64,000 bases of DNA from Humulus lupulus (taxonomy: Eukaryota; Streptophyta; Magnoliopsida; Rosales; Cannabaceae), in assembly GCF_963169125.1 (NCBI RefSeq), contig NC_084802.1:117556903-117620902 (forward strand), in the 5' to 3' direction. The notes under the pieces were generated by a model, which worked only from the letters and a program-made list of their open reading frames with translations, did not search any database and was not told where the DNA came from. Below are positions 1 through 12,400 of this stretch, one piece after another (position 1 is the stretch's first letter; every line of letters begins with the position of its first letter). Position numbers and translations under genes: made by a program.

Positions 1-2003
1 ATTTGGATATGTTTGGATAGGTTTATGGAGGGTTTTTAGATGAGAAAAACGAAAAAATGGCTGGGTTCGAGGTTAGGAACGCGACCCTGTTTTTGGGTGC
101 CGCAACTCGTGTAAACCTAGGATCAGGAGGGGTTTCTGCCTAAGAGGCGTTCCGCGACCCCCAGGGTCAAGTCGCGGCCCGCCTGGTTACATATGGCCAC
201 CTTAAGTTTTAATGATGAGATTTCAAACCTAAAGGCTCAGGATTGAATCTACTACCCGGTTTAGTACAATTCGAGGTCCTGGAGGCTAGGACTAGGTCGG
301 GAAGCCTTTATTTACTTATTTTGATGGGATAATATATCATGGTTGTGGCTAGTTTATCGCTAGGGGCTCAGAGCCAGGATCATGCTCAAGGGTCGTTCAT
401 TGGTAACCTGTGCTTGGGCTAAATGTAAGAAAATTGCACCTAGTATGTGATACATGTGATTATGGCTTGGCTAAAATTGTTGAATAGGAACATGATTAGG
501 GCATGAATACCTGAGAATGTACATGATTATAATTATGCTTGTGATTGTTGATTAATTATGTTGAATGCTTTGTATCTGGATATTTCACGTATGATATATT
601 CTGGTCTTCATTATCTTATTGAGAAAGCATTGACTTATCAGTAAAGGACGACAATAGCGTTGACCGCTGGTTGTAAGGCATTGACTTATCATTCAAGGGC
701 AGAAATAGCGTGGTGAGCGCTGGTCGATATGGTTATGTTTAACCAGGAGTGTATCATACGCTTGACCGACCTATTGGTTGTGGAAAATTATAGCGTCAGG
801 TATGTTGAATCAGCTCCAAGGCTAGTTATACAAAGGATATGGCAATGGGCCCCGAGGTGACTTATTAATGCCATATCCTAGGGATGAGCCACAACATTGA
901 CTTATTAATCAAGGACAGCCTTAGCACGTTGAGTGTTGGTTGTAAATCATTGACTTATTAGTCAAGGACGACCTTAGCATGTTGAGTGTTGGTCATAAAG
1001 AATTGACTTGTTAGTCAAGGACGGCCTTAGCACATTGAGTGCTGGTCGTAAAGCATTGACTTATTAGTCACATATGGCCTTAGCACGTTGAGTGCTGGTC
1101 ATAAAACATTGACTTATTAGTCAAGGACGTCCTTAGCACGCTGAGTGCTGGTCGAAAAGCATTGACTTATGAGTCTAGGATGACAATAGTGCGTCGAGCG
1201 CTGGTCGATATGGTTATGTCTAACCAGGAGCGCATCATACACTTGACTGACCTATCGGTTGGGAAAAACTCAACGCTAGGTACGCTGGGTCAACTCCAAG
1301 GTTGGTTATCCAGAGGACAGGGCAAAGGGCCTTGAGGAGACTCATTAGTCCCATAGGGTGTTGAGCCAGTATGATTTATTAATCACGTGTTTGGGCGTTG
1401 AGTCCTAGTATGATTCCATAATCATGTATTTTGGGCATTGGGCCCCGATATGATTCATTGATGGTTATCTTGGGCTATTGGCCCGTATGACGCTGTAGTT
1501 ATTTATATGAATGGTATGCATGCATGAGTAGGGTTATTACTGCAAGGCATGCTTATTATGATTTGGATATATGTTATTAACTGCTTATCAACATGTTTAA
1601 GTTTTCTTGCTGAGCCTTGGCTCACATGTGCTATATGATGCAGGTAAAGGGAAAAGAAAGCTAGACCATCCTTAAGTTGGAGAGCATAGGTGATGATGTG
1701 TACATATGGGACTGCTTGACCACCACGGCTGAGGGTTTAAGGATGAACTAGGGTCAAACCCTATTTTGCCGCTTAGGTCGCTAGGTTGTAACTCTTTTTT
1801 TGTAATTAACCTTTTACATGTATTTTGGGATCCCATGTATACAGTAAACATTTTAGTGAAACGTTTGTATCTTTTACCAAAATTTTTAACCCTAAACCAT
1901 TAATCACATTTAGTTACACGGTTATGACCAAATAATGCGTTTAGCGAGTTTAGCACTATTTAGAATACACAGTGTAATAGTCCCTGAATAGTAGGGCGTT
2001 ACA
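1..2003 (+). mobile_element. Gypsy 5' LTR (left end outside window)
   Basis: Right part of a long terminal repeat read on the plus strand. It ends in GGGCGTTACA at 2003, the mirror of the TGTAACG start used by related LTRs in this window, and is followed directly by a primer-binding site. Its last 650 bp are clearly repeated at 6211-6882, which is taken as the other LTR of the same element. It holds the conserved LTR blocks described in the findings (around 1606-1650 and 1825-1840) and a 60-bp tandem array. The left terminus and left target-site copy are not in the window, so full length and TSD are unknown. No ORF in it looks real. Confidence 0.8.
620..1215 (+). repeat. 60-bp tandem array inside LTR
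   Basis: About eight degenerate copies of a unit of roughly 60 bp that starts ATTGACTTATTAGTCAAGGA and ends near GAGTGCTGGTCGTAAAGC. The first two copies are separated from the other six by about 200 bp of LTR sequence. The related solo LTR at 2061-4551 has a single copy (antisense, near 2815-2845), so the expansion happened in this LTR lineage. Confidence 0.8.
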
Positions 2004-2004
2004 A

Positions 2005-2023
2005 CTTGATATCAGAGCATGCC
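2005..2023 (+). other. Primer-binding site, tRNA-iMet type
   Basis: CTTGATATCAGAGCATGCC, two bases after the LTR end, is a slightly decayed form of TGGTATCAGAGC, complementary to the 3' end of plant initiator tRNA-Met. It shows that the LTR at 1-2003 is a 5' LTR and that the element runs on the plus strand. Confidence 0.75.
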
Positions 2024-2060
2024 AAGGTTAAGGGTTCCTGAAGACAAGTTGGGCATGTAC

Positions 2061-4551
2061 TGTAACGCCCTCCTAATCCAGGACCGTTACACTGTGTACT
2101 TTAGATAGTGATCGACTTGCTAACCAAGTCATTTGGTTTAAAATGTGTAACTATGGCTAATGTCTAGGGTTAGGGTTAAATTTTTTGGTCAAACAACCAT
2201 TGACTCTTATTTGAAAAGTCTCAAACATTTATGGGAACCAAAATATTACAATCAAACTTTTAAGAAGGTGAATATACATCAAAAGTTACATTCAGCCGGC
2301 CTAAGCGGCAAAAACAGGGCTACAACCCTAGTTCCACTGAGATATCCCCGGTCGTGGTGGTCGAGCAACCGCACATGTACACGCCGCCACCGAAGCTCTC
2401 CAACTCATGGCTGGTCAAGCTTTCCCTTCCGCTTACCTGCACCACATAGCGTCGGTGAGCCAAGGCTCAGCAAGAAAATTCAACATGTGCATAAACAGAA
2501 AATATAAACTTCCAGATACTTATCTAGCTTGCCTAGCAATAATAATAACCTACAAATACAGTAATTCGGTTACAAACAAGTGGTCATGGGACCAATTAGG
2601 GGTCGCTGCCCTGAACAGTTGGCCATAGAGCCAACCCCAGGGCCTATGCCCTAGCTATGTGACCATAGAGTCACCTTGAGCCCTCGCCCTTAGCTTTGAG
2701 TAACTAGCCATAGAGCTACCCCATCCCCTTGGTTTACCCATGACCATAGAGTCTGCCAACGTAATAGTACATTGCAGGTTTAGGCCTAAGCCTTTCGACT
2801 AGCGCGCAACATGCTTTTGCTGTCCTTGACTAATAAGTCAAACCCTGATCCAGGAACACATACCTCAGTACAGAAACAGATACGGATAAGCATATCCCAA
2901 AAAAATACACACATATGCATGTTAATCACATAACACCATCGAATAACCATTCTCACAACACAAATCATACTTATTTAATGGGGCCTCATGCCCTAACCAC
3001 GGAGTTCATACAACAAACATAAAATACTTAAACAAGTATCATCCAACATGTAAAACAATAGCTTAAATATAGATGTCCTCGAGGCCCAAGCTCTAATCAC
3101 ATATAACACATATTAGGCACAATTTTCTTACCTTAGGTCCGAGTATAGCGTAAATAATAACGACCCTCGAGCATGATCCCAGTTTCGAGCCCCTAGCGAT
3201 AACCTAGTCACAACCATAATATAGGATTCCATAAAAAACAAGCAAAGAAAGGCTTCCGGACCGAGTCCTAGCCTCAGAGGCATTGAGTGCCACTAAACCG
3301 GGTAGCGGAATCAATCCTGAGCCCTAAGGAAAAGGTTCCCATTTTTAAAAGCTTCCCAAGGCCAAAAATTCCTAGGCGGGTCGTGACCTGACCTTGAGGG
3401 TCGCAGTGCGCCCCTCCTACCCGAAAGCCTCCCCCTCTCTCAAAGGGACGCAGGCTGTGATTTTCCCTTGAGGGGCATGGCGCGCCTCCCATATAGAGGC
3501 CTCCTTAGGCCATGGGTTCAAGCTGAGTTGCGGGCCCTCAAGAACATGGTCGCGACTTGGCCCAACGAACCTAGATTTCTCACATTTTTAGCAGCCAAAA
3601 TTAATCTAAACTAACCCGATTTCACCCCAAAACCATAGTTCAATCCCCACAACAGTTCTAACATCTTTCCAACAACAAAACCAAACAAAAATGCAGTCTT
3701 AAAACTCATCAAAACACCAAACCAATTCTCAAGCTTAAAGGTTGAAGCACACTTCAAAAAAGCCAAGTAAAACACATAATTTCAATGGTAAAAACATAAT
3801 CTAGAGCTTACCTTAACTGATGATTAATCTCACAAACTACAATAGAATTATTTCCCCAAGTTTAGGCTTTAATTCTCAAAGTTTAGCTAGGAATTTTGCT
3901 CAAATATTCAAAGAACTCCTTAGGAAAGTTGAGAGAAAAACAGCAAGAGGGAGAGAGAAAGGGGAGTGTCGGTTAGTGAGGAAATTCTGAGTGTTTCTTG
4001 TGTTTGTCTTTTGTTTCCTAAGGTTTAAGTAACTTATAAGCTAATCCCGAGGCTCGGGGAACCAAAAACGTCCCCGAGGGAAAAATGGTCAAATTCCCCA
4101 ATATTCCCTCCTAAACTTACTAACTTCAAATATATCTCCAATTATTCATTTCCATTACCCGATAACCCAATTTAATGCCTAATGCCCAAAATACCCCTCG
4201 ACTCGCCCAGAGTCGAGTATTGGGTCTCGTTGTGACTTTCCCGCTAACTTGCTGCCTAGGATCGTCTCGTGTCGAGTAAAAATAAACCCACATAATAATG
4301 TGGTCTCACACATATATCACATAAATATACAATTATGCCTGCAACAGGCCAAATTTCCATGATTACCCTTCTAATAACAAACGGGCCCGCATGCATATTT
4401 AATATCCCTAAACATGTACTACTAGTCATATTATCACATAATCCACATAATTAATATTAAATATAACAAATAAACATATAACTCCATATATTTCCATCCT
4501 GGTCCCCTAATCAAGGCCCTAAGCCTTATTAGGTAATTTTGGGACGTTACA
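2061..4551 (-). mobile_element. Gypsy solo LTR, 2491 bp
   Basis: On the plus strand this begins TGTAACGCCC and ends GGGACGTTACA. Read on the minus strand it starts TGTAACGTCCC followed by AATAAGGCTTAGGGCCTTG, like the other LTRs here. It is flanked by identical 5-bp target duplications TGTAC at 2056-2060 and 4552-4556. There is no internal domain, PBS or polypurine tract next to it, so it is a solo LTR left by LTR-LTR recombination. It sits in the untranslated leader of the element beginning at 1-2003, so it is the younger insertion. A degenerate repeat containing GCCATAGAGC lies at about 2620-2760. Small ORFs inside it are not supported as genes. Confidence 0.9.
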
Positions 4552-4556
4552 TGTAC

Positions 4557-5011
4557 ACTTGTCACTAAAGACAAGCTCCACTCAAGGTATGATGACTATT
4601 TATGTTGTTATGTGTTTAACTGCTTAAATAAGATATAAATGCTTTACCTGAATGCCTTAATAGGAAGCATGAGATTCCAATAGGGCCAGACCCTTGACTA
4701 TTGATATGATTATGCGATTACCTGCTCAATGAATATATGAATGTGTTATTTGAATGCAAGAGTAAAGAGCATGATTTGTATGTTGGAAAGAGCAGGGGTT
4801 ATTGATTGATGCATGAATGTTATGGGCATCTATTTTAGCACTATAGCGGTATGTGAATGTGGTGATGTATGATTGTTCACGTGGGGAAGGGTTTTGAATA
4901 TACTCATCATGCTTAATGGGTCAAGTTATTGCTTGCAGACGAACTCAGAGATTGTGTACCCAAGGCAGTTGATGGGCCCCGGTGGTGTATATACTGAGGC
5001 TTGGAATTACA
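4557..5011 (+). other. Gypsy leader / gag 5' remnant
   Basis: Continuation of the leader interrupted by the solo LTR. The joined sequence (…GGCATGTAC then TTGTCACTAAAGACAAGCTC) parallels the leader of the element at 7088-16211, which has a similar ATGTAC…GTCAGTGACAAGCTCGACTCA after its PBS. No gag protein is readable. It ends at the junction with an inverted pol fragment near 5012. Confidence 0.5.
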
Positions 5012-6210
5012 GGTACCTTAACTAAAGGTATAGTCTTGTTCCTTTGGACCTTGTCTTTCATGTCTAGAATCTGAACTAGCTGTTTTGCATAGGACAAGTC
5101 TGCTTCCAATTCTAGATCCTCATAACTTAGTGCATTAGTTCCATCAGACACATACTTCCTCAACATGGAAATATGGAATACATTATGCACACTAGACAGT
5201 GCAGGGGGTAAGGCCAACCTATAGGCCACCTGCCCGATCCTATCCAGGATCTCAAACGGTCCCACAAACCTAGGGCTTAACTTGCCCTTCTTTTTGAACC
5301 TCTTCACTCCTTTTAGAGGTGAAACCCTAAGGAAGACATAGTCTTCCACTTGGAACTCTACTTTCCTCCGCCTTGGGTCTGAATAGCTCTTCTGTCTACT
5401 CTGAGATGCGAGCATCCGACCTCTAGTCTTCTCGATAGCCTTGGTGGTCCTCTGAACTGCATCAGAACCTAAGTATTTCCTCTCACCCATCTCGTCCCAG
5501 TGAATGGGCGATCTGCACTTCCTACCATACAACAACTCATAAGGTGCTACCCCAATGGTATACTGGTAGCTGTTGTTATGGGAAAATTCTATCAAAGGAA
5601 AATATTTACTCCAGGACCCTTCAAAGTCCAACACAAGTGCTCTCAGCATGTCCTCCAATATCTAGATAGTCCTCTCAGACTGAGCATCAGTTTGAGGATG
5701 ATAAGCTGTGCTGAACTTCAGCTATGTACCCATCGCCCTCTGCAAACTTCCCCAAAACTTGGAAGTAAAGATAGGGTCCCTATCAGACACAATAGACCTT
5801 GGAGTCCCATGAAGGCAAACTATCTCTCTCACATAGAGATCTGCATACTGGTCATCTGTATGATTCATGCTCACTGGTAGAAAATGAGCTGATTTCGTGT
5901 ACCAATCTACAATGACCCAAATAGAATCATGCTAGCCCATCGTCCTGGGCAAACCTACCACAAAATCCATCGTGATATCCTCCCATTTCCACTCTGGGAT
6001 ATCCAGAGGCTGGAACAGCCCTTCCAACCTCTGATACCAAGCCTTGACTTGCTGGCAGGTTAGGCTCCTTGCCACATACTCAGTCACATCCCTCTTCATC
6101 CAATGCCACCAATATAAAGCTTTCAAATCCTGGTACATCTTCGTGGTGCCCAAATGTAGAGAATAAAGGGTTGTATGAGATTCATCCAGAACAAGGGGTA
6201 CATATTCGTG
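5012..6210 (-). pseudogene. Gypsy integrase fragment, inverted
   Basis: Minus-strand remnant of the integrase end of a Ty3/gypsy polyprotein. In order it shows the end of the HHCC zinc-binding region (C-x2-C as LTCQQ near 6060), the core with Asp in IVDWYTKS and SDRD and Glu in QSERT, then the GPFEIL and SMLRKY motifs of the C-terminal domain. It is closely similar to the integrase at 42700-43959. In-frame stops lie near 5932, 5728 and 5663, so no functional enzyme can be made. Both ends are abrupt: homology stops in the KTIPLVKV motif near 5012 and at DESH near 6200, where LTR sequence of opposite orientation starts. It is therefore an inverted segment, not the normal pol of this element. 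Confidence 0.85.
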
Positions 6211-6882
6211 GTGACTCATTAGTCCCATATCCTAGGGCGTTGAGCCACTATGATTTATTAATCATGTGTTTGGGCGCTGAGCCCTAGTATGATTCCATAA
6301 TCATGTATTTTGGGAATTGGACCCCGATATGATTCATTGATGGTTATCTTGGGCTATTGGCCCATATGAAGATATAGTCATTTATAAGAATGGTATGCAT
6401 GCATGAGTAGGGTTATTACAGCTTAGCATGCTTATTATGATTTGGATATATGTTGTTAACTGTTGATGAGCATGTTTAAGTTGTCTTGCTAAGCCTTGGC
6501 TCTCGGGTGCTATTTGGTGTTGGTAAAGGGAAAACAAAGTTGGACCATCCTTGAGTTGTAGAGCATAGGTGACGATGTGTACATATGCGGCTGCTCAACC
6601 ACCACGGCTGAGGGTTTAAAGAGGAACTAGGGTCAAACCCTATTTTGCCTCTTAGGTCGGCTGGTTGTAACTCTTTTATTGTAATTAACCTTTTAAATGT
6701 ATTTTGGGATCCCATGTACATAGTAAACGTTTTAGTGAAACGTTTGTATCTTTGATCAAAAAATTTAACCCTAAACCGTTAATCATGTTTAGTTACACGG
6801 TTATGACCAAATAACTCGTTTAGAGAGTTTAGCACTATTTAGAATACATAGTGTAACCATCCTTGAGTGGAAGGGCGTTACA
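6211..6882 (+). mobile_element. Gypsy 3' LTR remnant
   Basis: Closely matches about 1340-2003 of the 5' LTR, including the GTGTTTGGGCG(C/T)TGAG stretch, the TTGGCTC block, the GGGATCCCATGTA block and the GGGCGTTACA end. The left two thirds of the LTR are missing; the break coincides with the inverted integrase. The 5 bp after the end (CCGCG) cannot be tested as a TSD because the left flank is outside the window. Confidence 0.8.
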
Positions 6883-7082
6883 CCGCGCAAGCCGCTTCCC
6901 GCACTGAGAGCCTCACTCTGGAGAACGAACACCTTCGACTCCTAGCAGAGGAGCTGGAGAGGGACCTCGACGTGATGGCGGATGACACCCTATTTTTGGG
7001 GAGGCAGAGAAATAGGGACATGAATTTGTCATTCACGGAGGAGCCAAACAGGCAGATGATGCTTGAGGAGCGTCTTCTGGCC
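6883..7082 (+). pseudogene. Gag-like coiled-coil fragment, left part
   Basis: Open frame rich in Leu, Glu and Arg with heptad-like spacing (SLTLENEHLRLLAEELERD, then EERLLAEV), which suggests a coiled coil. It is cut at codon EV by the element at 7088-16211. Removing that element and one GAGGT copy continues the frame into VAKAAQE at 16217 onwards. I do not recognise the family with certainty; the position and style suit the C-terminal end of a retrotransposon gag. Its 5' end is lost at the LTR boundary at 6882. Confidence 0.45.
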
Positions 7083-7087
7083 GAGGT

Positions 7088-9414
7088 TGTAACGCCCTAC
7101 TTCCTTAGAGCCGTTACTAAGTGAGTTTTTAAGACAAAACAGTGTGCAATGAACTCGCTAACCGAGGTTTTGAACAAAAGTGTGACTAATTAAAAGTTAA
7201 GGCTGTAATCTTTGAAAATGCGCCGTTTCATTAAAACTTCTATCATTAAACATTTGGGATCCCCAAAATAAGGTTTGAAAACTAATTACATCTTGAAATA
7301 AGGTTACAGTTAAGAAATCATAAAAATCATAGATTATTACAGCCATTTTCGAATAAACCCCCAACCAAAGCAGTCGGGCAGGCCAAACATGTACGCGTCG
7401 CTTCACGCTCTCCGTACTCATGGTTGGTTGACTCAGTCATTGCCCTTACCTGCAACACAGAGCACCCATGAGCCGAAGCCCAGCAAGAAAACTCATGCAG
7501 AACATAACATATGCAATGTATACAGTTTATCATAACAGATAATCCACAAATAAACAAGTCAACCATTAGACTAAGCAAACACGGCCATGCCGCCCCAGAG
7601 CCTTACCGAAGCCTGGGGTATCGGTTCTCACCGCGAGGATAACTCATGTATCCCTTGGGTCCCACCCAGAATATAAGCATCCCATGTGCTGTGTGTTACT
7701 TTCGGCCCCACAGCCGCCCCGGCCTACGCCGTACTCGGCCTTTGCCGTTCATTTCATCATAATCACACGTATAGTACATTCAAAATAATCATTCACACAC
7801 ATCATGATTCATTTAAGGTTAAACATTTGCACACAACACAATCTGGGGCCATGCCCTGCAATCATCTCATCATGCAACATGCAATATAGGGCCATGCCCG
7901 GCAATCATACTATGGGCCCACGCCCTATCCTACGGGTGTTATAGTTTTCTTACCCGTATCCCTTGCTTTCCGATGCACTACAGTCACGAGCACGGTCCAC
8001 TAGCACGAGCCTCCTCGAAATCCTAGTCACAACACACAAAAGACACTTTTAACAACCTTAAATGAGCTTCCAGGCCAAGTTTTAGTACTCGGAACGTTGA
8101 AATTCACCAAACATGGTAAAAGACTCAACCCCGAGGACCCTAGGTTAAATTCCCAAGCCTAAATTCTCAAAATCCCAAAATCCCTTAAGCGCCGCGGCAT
8201 GGCCCAACCATGCCACGGCATGGCCCCCAAACAGGGCCATAAAATGCCCAGAAACAGGTAAGGGCCGCGGCCCTACAAGGACCATGCCGCAGCCCGCCCT
8301 CCATCCTCAGCGCATCTTAGCCTTCAAGGGCCGCGGCCCTCCAAGAACCATGACGCGGCCCGACCCTTCGAACCCAGAAAAACCCACCATTTTAATCTCT
8401 AAACCTCACCTTAAACCATCCCAAACACATATCTCAATCTCAAAACATCATAACCCAACTCAATAACACAATCATACTCAAAATCCACCCATTTGATCTC
8501 AACTTAAGAGATCTAAACCCATAAACCAAAACATAAACCAAAGCTTGAAAAAGCTTAAACCATGCTTCAAATTTCACAAATCAAAACATAAATCAAACTT
8601 AATTATGCATAAATTCCTTACATTAAGTAGAGAATCCAGCTCTAAGCTTCCTTCATCCTCTAAGTCTCCAATTTCAGCTCCTCCACTCATCTTCTTCTTC
8701 TTCATGCCCTAACTTTTCTTCTCCTTTTTCTTCTCTTCTAATTTTATCAAAACCCAACATATATGCCAAGCCCAAACCGTGTACCCCTATAACACAGCTC
8801 AAATTTGTCTAAACCCCTTGCCAAATGACCATTTTACCCCTTCATCAAAACCCTTTGCTAACTAAACCTCAAGGGCACACTAGTCATTTCTCCTATATTG
8901 TAATTCTACCATTTCCTTCACCTAAACTTGTTACTCACAGCAGTAACTAATGGTTACCCAGGTTACTCAATCACCAATAACCATTACCCGCTAAATCTCA
9001 ACTTAACCATAAAATTCCCAAGGTACCCCTAGGCTCCTCCCGAGCCGGGTATAAAATCCCGTTGTGACTTTTAAGTTAATTTGCTCTCTAGGACCGTCTC
9101 GGCACATGCATCACAACAATAACACCACACTCACGTGGTACAAATCACAGAATACAATTATCACATATATGCCCTCAGCGGGCTAAAATTACCAATTTAC
9201 CCCTATCATGCAAACGGGGTCTACATGCATAATTATTTCACCTAACATGCATACTAACCACGTAGTCATGCACCTCAATGTTCAATTAGTCATATAACAT
9301 GCTTTAAATCATAACCATGCATTAAACTCATAAAATCACACATAAATTCCATTAAGCCCTCCTGCACGCTAATCAAGGCCCTTAAGCCTTATTAGCGAAA
9401 TTGGGTCGTTAACA
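7088..9414 (-). repeat. LARD 3' LTR (left copy)
   Basis: Starts TGTAACGCCC on the plus strand and ends GGGTCGTTAACA, with one extra A relative to the right copy. It has the same length as the right copy and carries the conserved TTGGCTCA-type block antisense at about 7441-7493 and GGATCCC near 7257. GC-rich stretches with repeated GCCGCGGC-like words lie at about 8190-8360. Confidence 0.9.
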
Positions 9415-9427
9415 CTATCCCCTCCTC
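9415..9427 (-). other. Polypurine tract
   Basis: On the minus strand this reads GAGGAGGGGATAG immediately before the 3' LTR. The gypsy element at 40305 has an equivalent GAGGGGATAGT before its own 3' LTR. The adjacent GAGGATGAAATTC also matches that element, showing shared ancestry at the 3' end of the interior. Confidence 0.75.
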
Positions 9428-12400
9428 ATAAGAATTTCATCCTCGAAATTTATCCAAACACATCAATCAGTAAACTCGCAACTCTGACCCTAAATCCCAA
9501 GCTCCACCGCCTTTAGTTTACTTTTTAACAACAATCTTTCAAGAGCAACAATCTTGCCCCACAAGATCTTGTCTAATAGCCGTGCTCTCGATAGCCCCTT
9601 GTTAACCCTGCAACCCGGCCGAAGCCCAGGGTCTGCCTAGAGTACAATGACCAATTCATTGTCTTATTCCTGATTCCAGAGATACTCAAAAGTCATCACC
9701 TCTACTAGGTGGGATCAACTTGTAGGCCCCGCTGGCCTAACCCTTAGTACAACTTCAGTTCATGCTGAATTAAGAGTCAGAACTCTCCCTCCTTTCTCTG
9801 AACACCTTACAGATCCTCGTCTGTTACCACGCAGAGATGCAACTCTCTCTTCCCGGAACTTTATTTCCTCATAACTTAGCAATTTACCAGCTCTTTATTC
9901 TTTCAAATAGGCAAACACTCCTGCCTTAAGAAGTTTCAACGACCTTCTTGGCTTTCCCTCTGAACTAAAGCCAAACTGTAGTATTCACTATCCTTCACCT
10001 CTTACCATGTCCTATGTCGTGTTACTTTAACAAGACGCCAGCATTTGCCACCACGGCCAACTCAACAGGGATTACACTTCCCTTAATACCTCAAGTATTC
10101 GCCTACTCAGCGCTTAATTCCTTAAGATATCCGATAAGCTTTCAGACTGCCACTTCACTTGCAATCAATTGATAATCCCAGATTCCCACTCTGTTCTTTT
10201 CGTTCTCTAAATCCATTCCAAAATTTAAAATACTATAGGGTCTCAATTCGATATCATCGATGCTCCATCCTGAAACCAGTTCACTTGACCCAACCACATT
10301 AACTCCATCAACTGAGTTAAAACTTTACATGTCCAAACACCTTACTCAAGGTCTAAAGTGGTCTATTCCCATCATACACTACCACATCACTTAACCCCTC
10401 AGGGTCCAAAGGAAAACACTAGATTCCGTCACCCGCTCGACCCTCCCGGTACAACGTACCCTAGGAGGTGGAATGATATCCATTCAGAATTCTCGTTCAT
10501 AAACCAAATCTAATTGGATCCTTCATCCATTCCTAGTATCCCAACTTGTACTACCTTAGCTGGGTCCTTCCCTGCTTCAACTCAAGCCAACACTTTGAAT
10601 TCCATAGATCATTGACACTCACCAGCTAATCATACCTACTAGCGTTACGCCAAACTTAGTCGTCGCCTTGTCCACTCTATAACAGTCTATGGCGCAATCC
10701 CCTGACTGACACACGCCTCACAGCTAGGAGTTCCGTCTCCAATTATAACTCCCCTCGCTCAATCGAGGATTTCAAACACTAATCATTTGTCCGTTACTTT
10801 TCACCACCTCTGTGTCTTCAACGCTATCTTTCTTACTAATACCCAATACTCAAGCACCTTATGATATGCATAACTGTCAACTTAACGTTCTAAGTGTATC
10901 AACCAGGTTCATACTTTCGTCTCCCGCAAGGTTCGATCCAACCTCGCGCCAGATGCGCTTGGGCGTGCCTAATTCGTGATGCACCCCTACAAGTCCATGT
11001 CCTCATCATAGATCAAGTCCTTTATGCCATCACTCTTTATTTAATCATAACACACACAAATTCCATCATCGTCCGTAACCAATCAAATCTTACCTTGTCT
11101 TCTGAATTTCTTTCTGATTTGACACCACTCAATCCGTCTAACCTCAAGTTTTGCTGTTCTCCTCATCTCGGATGTAGTCGTTTCCGGAGGTGCTTGTGCA
11201 ATAGATGACGCGCTTACCAGTCTTGTTATGCTTTCAATTCTTCAGACGCTCTTCATTAGATTCTTTGCGGCTTCAGATCAATTCTTCTCTTACCTGTCCT
11301 TTCTTCTTGCAGCTGTAATCTGAGAACTCCTGACGACACCCAACTAACACTCCGTAGAACCTTACCAGAGACTCTGCCTTCTGGGTACTAACGTCTTCAG
11401 CATAATAATCAGTTGCTCACCATTTCCGTCTAGGAGTAATCCACATGCACTGCTCGTGAGCTTGAAGGGGACTTGCCCACACCGTTCATGCATTCTCTGT
11501 CTAAAGAACTTACCTGTGCTGCTGTAGCTTGAACCATTCTAGAATCTTTGTTACCAACTCCTCACACTCTAGCCGGTGCAAACTAGACAACCCACGAAAT
11601 GTCTCTATCCTTGGTTTCCAACTGGCAATAACCAGGTCGTATATCAACTCTTGGGGACATCGTCCCTTCTTGTATCCAACATTGTACTTTTCGTCCTAAC
11701 CCGACGATACTAGCAATCCCCGCAGTATAACACTCTCGCTAATCAAGATCAAATTCCTTCGATTGCTTCAATAGACTTTCTGTCGGCCAAAACCGTCTTC
11801 TACAACATCCCTTATACCAATCCTATCTGTAGTCTGACCTTGAAGTATTCCCTAAATCTTTCTTTGCATACCCACATAACTTTCCCACTGGTCAGCTCTA
11901 TCTCCTTTACGTACTCCAGATAATATCCTCAACAATCCATCTGCCAGAGTCTCTAATTCCTTCTCAATAAGTATTACTGTCCTCGGCCTCTCAAATGGCA
12001 CCTTTGAGGCAACCTTTCTATGTCCATCTCCCTCGCGGAACATTCTCAACACCGAGCCCTTCCAGTTCGTTACATGCCCAAAACATAAGCTCGCCAGTTA
12101 AATACTCATCCTTGAGGACTCAGCCTCGAACCTCGAATGCATCGGTGCATTCCAGTTCTCCGTTTCCCGCACCATGGGAAATCCATCCTAACATCTCGAG
12201 TCATTCTACGTAGAAGTCATGTCCTCACCTGACCTCCTCTCAGGTGGCATCCTCTTCCTCATGTGCATACCAATTAACCTCCTGGTTCCTGTCGCCATCT
12301 CGATAACTACCTTGTCGATCAGGCTTCTTTCCAATCTCAATCTAGGTGCCCAAGCACTGTCTGGAGTCCTTTTACCTCAAAATTGAGAATCCGACCTCGC

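Noticed and set aside
1..2003. CRISPR-like array because of regular 60-bp repeats
   Set aside because: The context is a plant LTR and the repeats are contiguous, without unique spacers.
7088..9414. Small ORFs repeated in both LARD LTRs (near 7197-7889 and 13994-14686)
   Set aside because: They are identical only because the two LTRs are near-identical. They have no domain and lie partly antisense to one another.
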